Notes: a model not told the origin generated them from the letters alone. A stretch of 64,000 bases of DNA from Clostridia bacterium (GCA_018434325.1 JAHDPO010000013.1:124001-188000), one strand, 5' to 3'. Positions 18,057-27,512 are shown, counted from the first letter of the stretch. A program made the numbers and translations.

Positions 18057-18191
18057 AGTCGTTCACCCTTTTCGTTTATTGATAAACCAATTATATCATG
18101 CCCGCAAAAGCGGAAGCCAGGAACGTGAACCGAAAAGTTTTGCCGGAAAACCCGGGCCTGTGATAAAATAGCTCAAAAGGAGGCGTATGCA

Positions 18192-19265
18192 TTGATCAGA
18201 ATAAGCGATAAACAGCTATATAATATCATGGTGATCCTATTAAAAGGCGCCGGACTTACGGAAGAGCATTGCCGGCAGGTAGCGGATAATTTAATTCAGG
18301 CCGACTTGCGGGGGGTCAATACTCACGGCGTGATGCGGCTTCATTTATATCTCAACCGTCTTCATACGGGTGCGGCTAAAGCCCGGCCGGATATAAGGGT
18401 GCTGAAAGAACGGAAGGCTACGGCTTTGATCGACGGCGACAACGGCTTAGGCCAAATCAGCGGCCTGCGGGCCATGGAAATGGCTATCGAAAAGGCGGCG
18501 GTTTGCGGCATCGGCACGGTATCCGTGGTCAATGGCCATCATTTTGGAGCCGGAGCTTACTATGCCTGTCTGGCCGGCCAAAAAGATATGATCGGCATTG
18601 CCGTGACCAATACTCCGCCGTTGATGGCGCCCTGGGGCGGCCGTAAAGCCATGGTAGGCAATAATCCCTTTGCCGTCTACGTACCGGCAGGGAAGGAATA
18701 TCCTATTTTGCTGGACATGGCTCTCAGTCAAGTAGCCCAGGGAAAAGTATCTATGGCCCTGACCAAGGGGGAGAAAATTCCTAAGGATTGGGCCCTGGAC
18801 AGAGAAGGCGTACCCACCGATGATCCCCAAGAAGCGATGAAAGGCGTCCTGCTTTCTGCCGGCGGATATAAAGGCTACGGTCAGGCTGTGGTGATCGATA
18901 TGCTGGCCGGTTTATTGGGCGGCGCCGGCGCCGGGCTGAATGTCTTCAGCATGATGGGGTATCCGGACAAGCCTCAGAATTCAGGCCAGCTTTATATGGC
19001 AATCGATATCGGCGCTTATCGGGACCCGGCGGAATTCAAAAAAGATGTGGACGATTATATACGGGCCATTAAAGCCAGTCCCAAAGCTAAGGGCGCGGCA
19101 GAGATCTTTTTGCCGGGAGAGCAGAGCTGGCGGCGGATGGAAGAAAACAAAGAGCAGGGTATTTTATTGCCGCAAGAACTCTTTAATGAATTGGCTTGCT
19201 CCGGTGACCGCTTTGGCGTGGATATTCGACCTTTGATCCCAACAGAGGAGAATAGCTGCCAATAA
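18192..19265 (+). CDS. Ldh2/MDH-type NAD(P)-dependent 2-hydroxyacid dehydrogenase
   Basis: Member of the malate/L-lactate/ureidoglycolate dehydrogenase family, which has its own fold and oxidises L-2-hydroxy acids. Family blocks: HFGAGAYYA near residue 117, TNTPPLMAPWGG near 137, and GNNPFAVYVPA near 157. DMALSQVAQGKVS and GYKGYGQAVVIDMLAGLL follow. At 357 residues it is of normal length. A TTG start at 18192 is used, with AAAGGAGG about 11 bp upstream. The exact substrate (malate, lactate, sulfolactate or ureidoglycolate) cannot be told. It stands alone on its strand. Confidence 0.85.
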   Translation: MIRISDKQLYNIMVILLKGAGLTEEHCRQVADNLIQADLRGVNTHGVMRLHLYLNRLHTGAAKARPDIRVLKERKATALIDGDNGLGQISGLRAMEMAIEKAAVCGIGTVSVVNGHHFGAGAYYACLAGQKDMIGIAVTNTPPLMAPWGGRKAMVGNNPFAVYVPAGKEYPILLDMALSQVAQGKVSMALTKGEKIPKDWALDREGVPTDDPQEAMKGVLLSAGGYKGYGQAVVIDMLAGLLGGAGAGLNVFSMMGYPDKPQNSGQLYMAIDIGAYRDPAEFKKDVDDYIRAIKASPKAKGAAEIFLPGEQSWRRMEENKEQGILLPQELFNELACSGDRFGVDIRPLIPTEENSCQ

Positions 19266-19280
19266 CTTACAATAATACCC

Positions 19281-19309
19281 TTGACTTCCAAAAATATCCA
19301 TATTATAAT
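19281..19309 (+). promoter_or_regulatory. Near-consensus sigma-A promoter of the YdbC-like gene
   Basis: TTGACT at 19281-19286, 17 bp, TATAAT at 19304-19309, 73 bp before the start codon. Confidence 0.75.
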
Positions 19310-19381
19310 GGAACAAAGAGTAGAGCGGCCGCCTATTCAGCCATTAATCGAGGATGGGTATTTAAGGAGGGATGGGTCAGC

Positions 19382-19735
19382 ATGACGAATATTACTTACG
19401 AGGTATTGGATAAGCTGGGGATTTTATCGGAGACGCCCCGGGGCTGGACGAAGGAGCTGCGGCTGATTAATTGGAATAACCGGGGGCCCAGGTACGATTT
19501 GCGGGAGTGGTCACCGGGAGATAAGAAGGCCAGCCGGGGCATTACCATGTCGCTAAAGGAGATGAGGATTCTCCAGGAAGCCTTAATGGAGATTGAACTG
19601 CCGGATCCGGAGGAAGAAGAGGAGCGGGAAGCGGGCGCCGAGGCGGGATTAGAGGCAAAAGCAACGGCCGGAGGACAAGCAAAAGCAACGGCAGAAGCGG
19701 AAGCGGAAGCAAACACAGAAGCGGAGAGCGGGTAA
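19382..19735 (+). CDS. YdbC/PC4-like single-strand DNA-binding protein
   Basis: The N-terminal 70 residues match the YdbC family, a bacterial relative of the eukaryotic coactivator PC4 that binds single-stranded DNA as a dimer. Conserved pieces: VLDKLGILSETPRGWTKELR, then YDLREWSPGDKKASRGIT. The C-terminal ~45 residues are a Glu/Ala/Gly/Thr low-complexity tail (EAEAEAEAN-type), beyond what the family needs. GGAGGGATGGG precedes the ATG. It has its own promoter and is convergent with feoB. Confidence 0.85.
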   Translation: MTNITYEVLDKLGILSETPRGWTKELRLINWNNRGPRYDLREWSPGDKKASRGITMSLKEMRILQEALMEIELPDPEEEEEREAGAEAGLEAKATAGGQAKATAEAEAEANTEAESG

Positions 19736-19810
19736 GCAGGCGGGATACTGCGGCCGCCGGCTGATCGGAGAACGCCTGTGGCTATAAATGAATTATCCTT
19801 TGACCGACAT

Positions 19811-19844
19811 AAAAAAGCTGGAGTGCCGCTACACACTCCAGCTT
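19811..19844 (-). terminator. Intrinsic terminator of feoAB
   Basis: An 11-bp perfect stem (19815-19825 with 19834-19844; AAGCTGGAGTG/CACTCCAGCTT), followed in the leftward direction by six T residues. It lies 12 bp beyond the feoB stop and may also end the convergent YdbC-like transcript. Confidence 0.85.
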
Positions 19845-19856
19845 CTTGCCTCTTTA

Positions 19857-22052
19857 CTATTGATTGGATTCGTTTTTCTTTTCGGAAGTGCAGCCGGAGG
19901 CATAAGCACAGCCGGCGCAGCACCCGGAGCAGCCTCCGGAGCATGAGGCTTTCTTCTTTTGCCGTCTCATGTAAATCAGCACGGCAAGGACAATCAGCAA
20001 CAGCCCCGCTGCCAAAAGCCAATCCACCGGATTCATACCGCCGGCCGCCGGACCAAAGATTCCAATCAGCTGATAGACGATGAAGGCGACTACCCAGGCG
20101 GTAGCGGTCTGAAAAGCCATGACGCCGATAGTTACGGCCATGGAGCCCATTTCCCGGCGAGTGGCGGCCATAGCGGCCACACAGGGCATGTAGAGCAGGG
20201 AGAAGCAGAGGAAAGCATAAGCGGAGGCTGGCGTAAACATCTGAGTCAGGCTTTGAGTGATATTGCTCTCGCTGGCGCCGGTGAGGATGGCCAAGGTGCT
20301 GATCATGGTTTCCTTAGCCATCAGGCCGGTGACTAAGGCCGTAGAAGCCCGCCAATCACCGAAGCCTAAGGGGGCAAATATGGGGGAAGCCAGCCGGCCC
20401 AGATCCGCCAGCAAACTCAGGTCATTGTCGGCTACCAGATTAAAACGAATATCAAAATTAGATAAAAACCAGATGATGATCGTGGCCAGGAAAATCACGG
20501 TAAAGGCTCTGGTGATAAAGTCCTTGGCCTTTTCCCACATATGGAGCACAACGGATTTAGCGTAGGGCATCCGGTACACCGGCAGCTCCATGACAAAAGG
20601 CACGGGGTTGCCGCTAAAAATAGTATGGCTCATGATCAGGCCCATGACGACCGCCACCAGGATACCCAGCAAGTAAAGGGATAAAAGCACCAGGGGCCGG
20701 TGGTCCACGAAGAAGGCGGCAGTAAAAACGGCGTAAACCGGCATTTTGGCGCTGCAGGAGATAAAAGGCGTCAGAATGATGGTCATTTTCCGGTCCCGCT
20801 CACTGGCCAGGGTCCTGGTGGACATGATGGCTGGTACAGAGCAGCCAAAGCCGATGAGCATCGGCACGAAGGAACGGCCGGATAAACCGATTTTGCGCAG
20901 CAGTTTGTCCATGACAAAGGCCACTCTGGCCATATAGCCGCTGTCTTCCAAAAGGGAGAGGAAGAAAAACAGCACCATGATATTGGGCAGGAAGGACAGG
21001 ACACTGCCGACGCCGGCAAAAACGCCGTCAATCAGCAGGGAATGCATCCAGCCGGCCACTTGAGCTTCGGTGAGCCAGCCGTCGAAAGCAGCAGTGATGG
21101 CGTCGATGCCGGCCATCATCAGGTCACTGAGCCAGGCTCCGGCCACGTTGAAGGTCAGCCAGAACGTAGTCAGCATAATGGCAAGAAAAACGGGAAGGGC
21201 CAGGTATTTGTGGGTAAGAAGGTTATCGATCCTGTCGGAACGGACTCTTTCCGGGCTGCTGGAAGGCTTATTGACGGCTTGGCTTACCAAAGCCTCAATA
21301 AAATCATAGCGCATATCGGCTAAAGCAGCTTCCCGGTCGGTGCCCAGTTCTTTTTCCATCTCCTCCACAATATGCTCCATAATATGAAGATCCTGTTCCG
21401 GCAAGCCAAGGAGCTGACGCATGGGCTGGTCTCCTTCCACCAGCTTGGTGGCGGCAAAGCGAATAGGAATCTTCTGGGCCGTGGCCTTGAACTCCACCAG
21501 ATGGCCGATAGAGTGGATGCATTTATGGAGCGGGCCTTTACAAAAATCGCGATATGGCTTGAGATTGCCGGCTTCCACAGTCTTGACGGCCCGGGCCACT
21601 AGCTCGTCTACGCCCTGATTTTTGCTGGCGACGATGGGTACCACCGGCAGGCCCAAAACTTCCTCCATTTTCTTGACATTGATGGAGCCGCCGCCTTTTT
21701 CCAGCTCGTCCATCATATTGAGAGCCAGAATAATGGGGATATTTAATTCCATCAGCTGCAAAGTTAAATAAAGATTGCGCTCGATATTGGTGGCGTCCAC
21801 AATATTGATAATGCCGTCAGGCTTATCCTTGAGCAGGAAATCACGGGTTACCACCTCTTCGGCCGTGTAAGGAGAGAGGGAGTAGATGCCCGGCAAGTCA
21901 ATGAGGAGCATATCTTTTTGTTTGCGGATCTTGCCCTCTTTTTTCTCAACGGTAACGCCGGGGAAATTGCCCACATGCTGATTAGAGCCGGTGAGCTGAT
22001 TAAAAAGAGTGGTTTTGCCGCTGTTTTGATTGCCGATTAATGCAAAGATCAT
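19857..22052 (-). CDS. feoB: Ferrous iron transporter FeoB with Cys-rich C-terminal extension
   Basis: Inner-membrane Fe(II) uptake protein with an N-terminal G domain. G1 is GNQNSGKT (residues 7-14), G3 is DLPGIYSLSPYT near residue 52, and G4 is NMMDELEKG near residue 111. A polytopic membrane region from about residue 280 carries the Gate/Nucleoside-recognition domains. The last ~60 residues are a single hydrophobic helix followed by a Cys-rich tail (CSGGCSGCCAGC), resembling the small FeoB-associated Cys-rich protein usually encoded separately. At 731 residues it is slightly long. Overlaps feoA by 4 bp (ATGA). Confidence 0.96.
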   Translation of the reverse strand: MIFALIGNQNSGKTTLFNQLTGSNQHVGNFPGVTVEKKEGKIRKQKDMLLIDLPGIYSLSPYTAEEVVTRDFLLKDKPDGIINIVDATNIERNLYLTLQLMELNIPIILALNMMDELEKGGGSINVKKMEEVLGLPVVPIVASKNQGVDELVARAVKTVEAGNLKPYRDFCKGPLHKCIHSIGHLVEFKATAQKIPIRFAATKLVEGDQPMRQLLGLPEQDLHIMEHIVEEMEKELGTDREAALADMRYDFIEALVSQAVNKPSSSPERVRSDRIDNLLTHKYLALPVFLAIMLTTFWLTFNVAGAWLSDLMMAGIDAITAAFDGWLTEAQVAGWMHSLLIDGVFAGVGSVLSFLPNIMVLFFFLSLLEDSGYMARVAFVMDKLLRKIGLSGRSFVPMLIGFGCSVPAIMSTRTLASERDRKMTIILTPFISCSAKMPVYAVFTAAFFVDHRPLVLLSLYLLGILVAVVMGLIMSHTIFSGNPVPFVMELPVYRMPYAKSVVLHMWEKAKDFITRAFTVIFLATIIIWFLSNFDIRFNLVADNDLSLLADLGRLASPIFAPLGFGDWRASTALVTGLMAKETMISTLAILTGASESNITQSLTQMFTPASAYAFLCFSLLYMPCVAAMAATRREMGSMAVTIGVMAFQTATAWVVAFIVYQLIGIFGPAAGGMNPVDWLLAAGLLLIVLAVLIYMRRQKKKASCSGGCSGCCAGCAYASGCTSEKKNESNQ

Positions 22053-22279
22053 GAATTGGCCACCTCCACGGTGATGTTTGCCGCCTCATCCTTGCGCAGC
22101 GTAAGAGAATAACCCCGCAGAAACAACTCCAAAGGATCGCCGAGAGGAGCGGTTTTTCGTAAGGTTACTCTTGTTTTGGGAGTCAATCCCATATCCAGCA
22201 AGCGTCGGCGCAATACACCATGGCCGGCGATGGCAGTAATAACGGCGCTTTGTCCGATAGCCAGTTGATCTAAAGTCAT
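22049..22279 (-). CDS. feoA: FeoA family protein (SH3-like)
   Basis: A 76-residue cytoplasmic SH3-like protein that accompanies FeoB in iron(II) uptake. The typical blocks LDQLAIGQSAVITAI, RRRLLDMGLTPKTRV and GDPLELFLRGYSLTLRK are present. GGAGGA precedes the ATG, and the stop overlaps the feoB start. An AT-rich stretch lies just upstream (22290-22340). A Fur-type box may be there but is not clear enough to call. Confidence 0.94.
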   Translation of the reverse strand: MTLDQLAIGQSAVITAIAGHGVLRRRLLDMGLTPKTRVTLRKTAPLGDPLELFLRGYSLTLRKDEAANITVEVANS

Positions 22280-22470
22280 GTTCTCCTCCGTTAATAAGCC
22301 ATAATTGTTAGTCTATGCAAATTAATTTTATCCGTTATTGGGAAAAGTGCAAGAGGGAAGTTTTTGCACGGAGATTTTCAAACGCTGGAGATTTTCAAAA
22401 TAAGTTCTTCTTCTAAACCGGCCGTCGAGACGTTATAATAGGAAGGCAGGATTTTTAAAGAAGGAGGAGG

Positions 22471-22968
22471 ATGTTATTGCAGTCGATTTATGAATGGCTA
22501 TCTTTTGCCGGGCAGGAAACGGCTTTATTCATCGTTGCCATGATCCCGCTGATCGAACTCAGAGGAGCGGTAATTTTGGGAGCGGCCCTCAATATGCCCT
22601 GGTACAAAGTGTTTATCATCAGCGTCATCGGCAATTTGCTGCCGATACCTTTTATCATACTGTTTATCAAACGCATACTATACATGTTAAAAAGGTTTCC
22701 GCTGTTTTCCGGCTTCATTCATTGGTATGAAGCCAGGCTGATCAAGCACAGCTTAAAATTTGAGAAGGTTTCTTTTTGGGCTCTGGCTATCTTTGTAGGC
22801 ATCCCTTTGCCGGGCACCGGCGCCTGGACCGGCGGCGGCGTGGCGGCCTTGTTAAACATGAGACTGCGGGAAGCCTTCCCTGCCATCGCCATCGGCGTGG
22901 TGATCGCAGGTGTGATCATGACGGCGGCCGCTTATGGCCTGGCCGGCATGCTGAAGGTATTCCTTTGA
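22471..22968 (+). CDS. COG2426 small multidrug export-type membrane protein
   Basis: A 165-residue protein with four to five predicted membrane segments. It matches the Sm_multidrug_ex (COG2426) family in the block IVAMIPLIELRGAVILGAAL and in FVGIPLPGTGAWTGGGVAALL. The transported substrate is unknown despite the family name. ATG at 22471 sits only ~3 bp after AAGGAGGAGG; the in-frame TTG at 22477 has better spacing and may be the true start. Divergent from feoA. Confidence 0.8.
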   Translation: MLLQSIYEWLSFAGQETALFIVAMIPLIELRGAVILGAALNMPWYKVFIISVIGNLLPIPFIILFIKRILYMLKRFPLFSGFIHWYEARLIKHSLKFEKVSFWALAIFVGIPLPGTGAWTGGGVAALLNMRLREAFPAIAIGVVIAGVIMTAAAYGLAGMLKVFL

Positions 22969-23004
22969 TTTTTTGTACAGACAGGCACTCAATAGAATCA
23001 AAAA

Positions 23005-23033
23005 GGCAGCGCTGTTGCAGTCGCTGCCTTTTA
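23005..23033. terminator. Bidirectional terminator between the exporter gene and ilvE
   Basis: GGCAGCG (23005-23011) pairs with CGCTGCC (23022-23028). TTTTA follows rightward, and AAAA precedes, so it can serve both convergent genes. Confidence 0.75.
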
Positions 23034-23075
23034 TCGTCGTAAGATGGGCGGCTATATAATTTTTTGCCGCAAGCC

Positions 23076-24140
23076 TTATTTGATTTCGTAGGTCCAGCCA
23101 AAGGGATCAGGCAGCTTGCCCCATTGGATACCGGTGAGGGTATCGTAAAGCTTTTGGGCCACAGGACCGATTTTGCCGTCGCTTACTTGCAGTTTCTCAC
23201 CGTGGATATTAAACAAACCGATGGGAGAGATGACGGCGGCGGTGCCGGTACCGAAGGCTTCCTCCAGGTCGCCGGATTTGGCGGCGTCTAAAAGCTCGTC
23301 GACGGAAATCTTACGCTCAGTGACGGTATAGCCCCAGGACTGCAAAAGCTGGATGGAGCTGTCTCTGGTGATGCCGGGCAAAACGCTGTCGCCCAATTCG
23401 GGGGCTACGATCTCGCCTTTGATCTTGAACATGACGTTCATGGTGCCGACTTCTTCGATATATTTCCGCTCGGCACCGTCCAGCCACAGCACCTGGGTAT
23501 AGCCCAGCTCCTTGGCTTTCTTCTGGGCGATGAGGGAAGCGGCGTAATTGCCGCCGCATTTGGTGGAGCCGGTGCCGCCCTTGGCTGCCCGCACATATTC
23601 GTCTTCCACATAAATGCTGACGGGATTCAAGCCTTCTTTATAATAAGCACCTACGGGAGAGAGGATTACCATAAATTTAAAATAATCAGGCATCCGCACG
23701 CCGACATTGGACTGATCGGAATACATGAAGGGACGGATATATAAAGAAGTTCCTTCCGCTTGAGGCACCCAGGACTGATCCTGCTTGATCAGGCGGCAGA
23801 TAGCCTCCACGAAATCATCCTCCGGCAGAACCGGCATGCAAAAGCGCTGGCCTGAACGGTTTAATCTCTGGGCATTGGCAAAGGGCCGGAACATCCGAAT
23901 CTTGCCGTCGGGGCAAGTGTAGGCCTTCATGCCTTCAAAAATCTCTACGGCATAATGCAATACCATAGCGGAAGGGTCCATGCTGACAGGGCCGTAAGGG
24001 ACGATACGGGCGTCGTGCCAACCTTTTTCTGTAGCGTAATCCATGATAAACATGTGGTCTGTGAAATATTCACCAAAGCCCAGATTGCTTTCATCGGGCT
24101 TTGCCTTAGGATTGATATTTTCGATAACGCGTATATCCAT
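23076..24140 (-). CDS. ilvE: Branched-chain amino acid aminotransferase
   Basis: PLP-dependent fold-type IV aminotransferase that moves amino groups between Leu, Ile, Val and 2-oxoglutarate. At 354 residues it belongs to the longer ilvE class. Blocks seen: HYAVEIFEGMKAY, GTSLYIRPFMYSD, the Lys-containing GTGSTKCGGNYAASL (PLP lysine near residue 190), and EEVGTMNVMF. GDLEEAFGTGTAAVISPIG is the usual C-terminal signature. GGAGGC precedes the start. A TGTATAC-containing inverted motif lies ~90 bp upstream. Monocistronic by position. Confidence 0.96.
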   Translation of the reverse strand: MDIRVIENINPKAKPDESNLGFGEYFTDHMFIMDYATEKGWHDARIVPYGPVSMDPSAMVLHYAVEIFEGMKAYTCPDGKIRMFRPFANAQRLNRSGQRFCMPVLPEDDFVEAICRLIKQDQSWVPQAEGTSLYIRPFMYSDQSNVGVRMPDYFKFMVILSPVGAYYKEGLNPVSIYVEDEYVRAAKGGTGSTKCGGNYAASLIAQKKAKELGYTQVLWLDGAERKYIEEVGTMNVMFKIKGEIVAPELGDSVLPGITRDSSIQLLQSWGYTVTERKISVDELLDAAKSGDLEEAFGTGTAAVISPIGLFNIHGEKLQVSDGKIGPVAQKLYDTLTGIQWGKLPDPFGWTYEIK

Positions 24141-24228
24141 TGCCTGATGCCTCCTAATTACTTACAAGAATATTACTCCTATAATACCCCTTTAGCCGGG
24201 CAAAGAAAAGACTTTTTTCCCGCTTTTT

Positions 24229-24248
24229 TGTATACTTGCGTGCATACA
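24229..24248. promoter_or_regulatory. TGTATAC/GCATACA operator-like repeat upstream of ilvE
   Basis: TGTATAC (24229-24235), six bases, then GCATACA, a near-perfect inverted repeat in the 218-bp gap upstream of ilvE. It shares the TGTATAC word with the gdhA and nifJ upstream regions. Confidence 0.4.
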
Positions 24249-24358
24249 TGGATTTTTACAATGAAGAAGGGGCCTTGAAGGGTTGGCACTGCGGCAAACC
24301 TTTTCAAAAGCCCCTTATATTTATCTGCTTGTTTCCTGGATGGCGACGGCTGAAAAAC

Positions 24359-24856
24359 TTATTTTTCTTCTTTGGCTTCCTCTGTGGTCTCTTTTTTGTC
24401 CATCATGGTGTAATTAAAAACGCAACGGTGCTGGCCGGGGGTGGTAAGGCATTCCGGGCGGTCCAGCTTCATGCCGAAGCCTTCGTAAAGCGGATAATCG
24501 ATGGCGCAATACAAAGCGCCGATTTTCATGCCCTCTTCGCCGTACTGAGCCCAAGTCTCCTGCATGGGGCAGTAAGTGACGATGCCCTGCTCATCCCGGG
24601 CCCAATCGGGAGTGGCAAAATCCTTAATCTTCGCATAATTGGCTTTGCCCCAAGGCTCAATACCCTGCTCTTTGGCGTCTTTATGCATGGCTTCCACCCG
24701 GGAAGCCGCCATTTTATTGATAGCAGACAATACTGCCTCGGCGCCCTCTTTCTCGCCAAGGCGCTCGATCATTTCTTTGGCCATGAAATAATGCATTTCT
24801 GCCATCAGCTTAGATACTCTCATGGGAATAGGCTGACTGGATTTAATATCGCTCAT
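24359..24856 (-). CDS. L-2-amino-thiazoline-4-carboxylate hydrolase-family protein
   Basis: A 165-residue protein of the ATC-hydrolase-like family (PF14196 type). The family is named for the enzyme that opens 2-aminothiazoline-4-carboxylate on the way to cysteine, but most members have no tested activity. Visible blocks: YFMAKEMIERLGEKEG, EQGIVTYCPMQETWA and the conserved IGALYCAIDYPLYEGF. The tail is Lys/Glu-rich. Its start overlaps the ftsH stop by 4 bp and has AAAAGGAGG upstream, so it is translated with ftsH. Why a protease and this enzyme should be coupled is not known. Confidence 0.75.
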   Translation of the reverse strand: MSDIKSSQPIPMRVSKLMAEMHYFMAKEMIERLGEKEGAEAVLSAINKMAASRVEAMHKDAKEQGIEPWGKANYAKIKDFATPDWARDEQGIVTYCPMQETWAQYGEEGMKIGALYCAIDYPLYEGFGMKLDRPECLTTPGQHRCVFNYTMMDKKETTEEAKEEK

Positions 24857-26676
24857 TGGTTATCTGCCTCCTTTTCATTTAATATAGCCATAAACTCTTC
24901 GCCAGTCAAGGTCTCTTTGTCCAAAAGATACTGAGCCAGCTCGTTGAGCTTGCCGGCATTATCCTTCAAAATACCCAAGGCTTTGTCATGGGCTTTCCTG
25001 ATGATGATCATAACCTCCTGATCCACTTGGGCCGCGGTGGTTTCCGAACAGGCTAAGGCCGTATCGCCGCCCAAATATTGATTGGTGACCGTTTCCAGAG
25101 CCATCATGCCAAAGGTATCGCTCATGCCGAAACGGGTGACCATGGCCCGGGCAAGCTTGGTGGACTGCTCAATGTCGTTGGCGGCGCCGGAGGTGACGGA
25201 GCCGAAGATCAGCTCTTCCGCCGCCCGGCCACCGGTAAGGGTCACGATTCTATTGAAGGCTTCCTCTTTGCTCATCAGGCGGCTTTCTTCTTCAGCCACC
25301 TGCATCGTATAGCCTAAAGCCCCGGAGGTGCGGGGAATGATGGTGATCTTGGTCACCGGCGCCGAATCTTTCTGTTTGGCGGCTACCAGGGCGTGGCCGA
25401 TTTCGTGGTAGGCTACAATTTGCTTTTCTTTAGGCGAAACCACAGCGTTTTTGCGCTGATAGCCGGCTAATACCGTTTCCACCGCTTCTTCCAAATCAGC
25501 TTGCTCCACCTGATCCCGGTGCAGGCGCACCGCCCGCAGAGCCGCTTCGTTGATCATATTGGCCAAATCGGCGCCGGAAGCGCCGGCAGTGGCCCGGGCA
25601 ATGGCGTTGAAGTTTACATTGGCGGCCAGATTAATTTTTTTGGCATGAACATTTAGGATAGCTTCCCGGCCGGCCAAGTCAGGCAGTTCCACCGGCACCC
25701 GCCGGTCAAAACGGCCCGGACGCAGCAAAGCCTTATCCAGAGAATCCGGCCGGTTGGTGGCCGCCAGAATGACAACGCCTTTTTTGCCGTCGAAGCCGTC
25801 CATTTCCGTCAGCAGCTGGTTCAGTGTCTGCTCTCTTTCGTCGTTGCCGCCGAGGCCGGACGCATTATCACGGCGTTTGCCGATGGTGTCGATTTCATCG
25901 ATAAATACGATACAGGGAGCTTTTTCATTGGCTTGCTTGAAAAGATCCCTGACCTTGGCTGCGCCCATGCCCACAAACATCTCCACAAATTCTGAGCCGG
26001 AAATGGAAAAGAAGGGCACATTAGCCTCACCGGCGGCAGCTTGAGCCAGCAGCGTTTTGCCCGTGCCGGGAGGCCCTACCAGCAGAGCGCCTTTGGGCAA
26101 GGTAGCGCCGATTTTTGTGTATTTTTCGGGGGCATGGAGAAAATCCACGATTTCCTTAAGAGCCTCTTTGGCTTCATCCTGGCCCGCCACATCGGCGAAG
26201 GTTTTGCCGGTTTGGGCAGGCACATAGACCCGGGCGTTGCTCTTGCCGAAGGACATAAAATTGCCGGCGCCGGCCCCCATTTTTTTCACCATGTAGCGGG
26301 AAAGGAATTGCCCCAGCGCAATGAAAATAGCCAGCGTCAGCACCCAGCTGACCAGGGGAGACATCTGCTTCGGCAGAATTTGCTTGGATTCGGCGCCGGA
26401 GGCCAGCAGCCGGTCCACCAGGCCGGGGTCGTTCATGGGCACGGTGACGTAAGTGGTATCGTCCTTATTGGAGCGGAAAGCGATTTTTGTTGCGGTCACT
26501 TCGACTTCAGAGACCTGTTTTTGGGTCAGCATATTGACGAAGGTGGTATAGGCCACGTTTTCCACCACCGGTTTATTAAATAAAGGCATGATAAAAATAT
26601 TAAACAAAAGCCAAATCAGCATGGCAATACCGTAATAGTAAAGCAACGGCTGAGAAGGTTTTTTATGTTCTTTCAT
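24853..26676 (-). CDS. ftsH: ATP-dependent zinc metalloprotease FtsH
   Basis: Membrane AAA+ protease that extracts and degrades membrane and regulatory proteins. Two membrane helices are seen, at residues ~13-33 and ~108-127. The AAA domain carries GPPGTGKT (201-208), [10 protein letters not shown] and the second region of homology. The zinc site HEIGH lies near residue 425. At 607 residues it is slightly short at the C-terminus compared with many homologues. AAAGGAGG precedes the ATG. An inverted repeat GTCAAA-tt-TTTGAC lies just upstream of the ribosome site. Confidence 0.97.
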   Translation of the reverse strand: MKEHKKPSQPLLYYYGIAMLIWLLFNIFIMPLFNKPVVENVAYTTFVNMLTQKQVSEVEVTATKIAFRSNKDDTTYVTVPMNDPGLVDRLLASGAESKQILPKQMSPLVSWVLTLAIFIALGQFLSRYMVKKMGAGAGNFMSFGKSNARVYVPAQTGKTFADVAGQDEAKEALKEIVDFLHAPEKYTKIGATLPKGALLVGPPGTGKTLLAQAAAGEANVPFFSISGSEFVEMFVGMGAAKVRDLFKQANEKAPCIVFIDEIDTIGKRRDNASGLGGNDEREQTLNQLLTEMDGFDGKKGVVILAATNRPDSLDKALLRPGRFDRRVPVELPDLAGREAILNVHAKKINLAANVNFNAIARATAGASGADLANMINEAALRAVRLHRDQVEQADLEEAVETVLAGYQRKNAVVSPKEKQIVAYHEIGHALVAAKQKDSAPVTKITIIPRTSGALGYTMQVAEEESRLMSKEEAFNRIVTLTGGRAAEELIFGSVTSGAANDIEQSTKLARAMVTRFGMSDTFGMMALETVTNQYLGGDTALACSETTAAQVDQEVMIIIRKAHDKALGILKDNAGKLNELAQYLLDKETLTGEEFMAILNEKEADNQ

Positions 26677-26693
26677 TAAGATTGCCCTCCTTT

Positions 26694-26707
26694 GTCAAAT
26701 TTTTGAC
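26694..26707. promoter_or_regulatory. Inverted repeat GTCAAA-tt-TTTGAC in the ftsH leader
   Basis: A perfect 6-bp inverted repeat with a 2-bp spacer, immediately upstream of the ftsH ribosome site. GTCAAA resembles half of a CtsR-type heptad, but the arrangement is inverted rather than direct, so the regulator is not assigned. Confidence 0.4.
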
Positions 26708-26761
26708 GAGCCTTTATAGTATGCTCCGTCAAGCCTCAAAACTATTGATTATCTAAGATAA

Positions 26762-26790
26762 ACAATATAAAATATAATAATGTTTGTCAA
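26762..26790 (-). promoter_or_regulatory. Probable ftsH promoter
   Basis: On the minus strand TTGACA (26785-26790), 17 bp, TATTGT (26762-26767), leaving an ~80-nt leader that includes the GTCAAA inverted repeat. Confidence 0.55.
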
Positions 26791-26850
26791 TAAAGCCAGG
26801 GCGAAGGTCTGATGAACATTGGGTGAACAATCACAAAGGATGGAGAGAGA

Positions 26851-27486
26851 ATGACCGGTCACAAGAAAATAAAACAGGAGCGGCGGCTTCTGGAGCTGCC
26901 GACGGGCCCTGTGGAATATACGCTTAGCTGGAAAGCCGTTAAAAGAATCAATTTACGGGTTGGTCGGCAGGGCGAGGTCAGCGTATCCCTGCCCCTGCGG
27001 CTGCCGGCAGCCAGAGCCGATGCTTTCATCCGTGAAAAAGCCGCTTGGCTGGATCAGGTCTGGCTGAAGCAAAAGCAGCGGCAAGAAGCTCAAAAGGATA
27101 ATTTTACCGGGCCGGAGCCCTGGGCCGGGCTTACGGCCAAGGAAAGAAAAGCCCGGGCGCAGGCTTGTCTGCCGCTTTTTGAAGAAGTTTGCCGCCGCTG
27201 GCTGCCTTTTTTCAAGCCCTGGCAGGTGCCGATGCCTCAAATCAAAGTTCGGCTGATGAAAAGCCGCTGGGGCAGCTGCCATCATAAGAAAGGGGTGATC
27301 ACTTTAAATACCATGCTGGCCCAAGCCCCTTTAGCCTGCCTGGAATACGTCGTCGTCCATGAACTGGCTCATTTTGTGATACCCAATCATTCCCAATCCT
27401 TCCATGAAGTGATGGCTAGAGTGATGCCGGACTACCAGGCCCGCAGAAAACTATTAACTGACGCTAACATCCTGGCGGCCATGTGA
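26851..27486 (+). CDS. YgjP-like (DUF45) zinc metallopeptidase
   Basis: A 211-residue protein of the YgjP/DUF45 family, gluzincin-type peptidases of unknown substrate. The HEXXH motif is in VVHELAHFVIPNHS near residues 170-183, and the preceding block MKSRWGSCHHKKGVITLNTML is diagnostic. GGAGAGA precedes the ATG. Divergent from ftsH across 174 bp. Confidence 0.85.
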   Translation: MTGHKKIKQERRLLELPTGPVEYTLSWKAVKRINLRVGRQGEVSVSLPLRLPAARADAFIREKAAWLDQVWLKQKQRQEAQKDNFTGPEPWAGLTAKERKARAQACLPLFEEVCRRWLPFFKPWQVPMPQIKVRLMKSRWGSCHHKKGVITLNTMLAQAPLACLEYVVVHELAHFVIPNHSQSFHEVMARVMPDYQARRKLLTDANILAAM

Positions 27487-27512
27487 AAAATCGGACAAAA
27501 AAAATAAAAAGT

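Noticed and set aside
22290-22340. Fur box upstream of feoA
   Set aside because: The stretch is AT-rich with only weak partial symmetry; not enough to call.
24141-24358. T-box or other amino-acid riboswitch ahead of ilvE
   Set aside because: No T-box sequence or antiterminator pattern was seen on the minus strand; only a hairpin without a T-tract and the TGTATAC motif.
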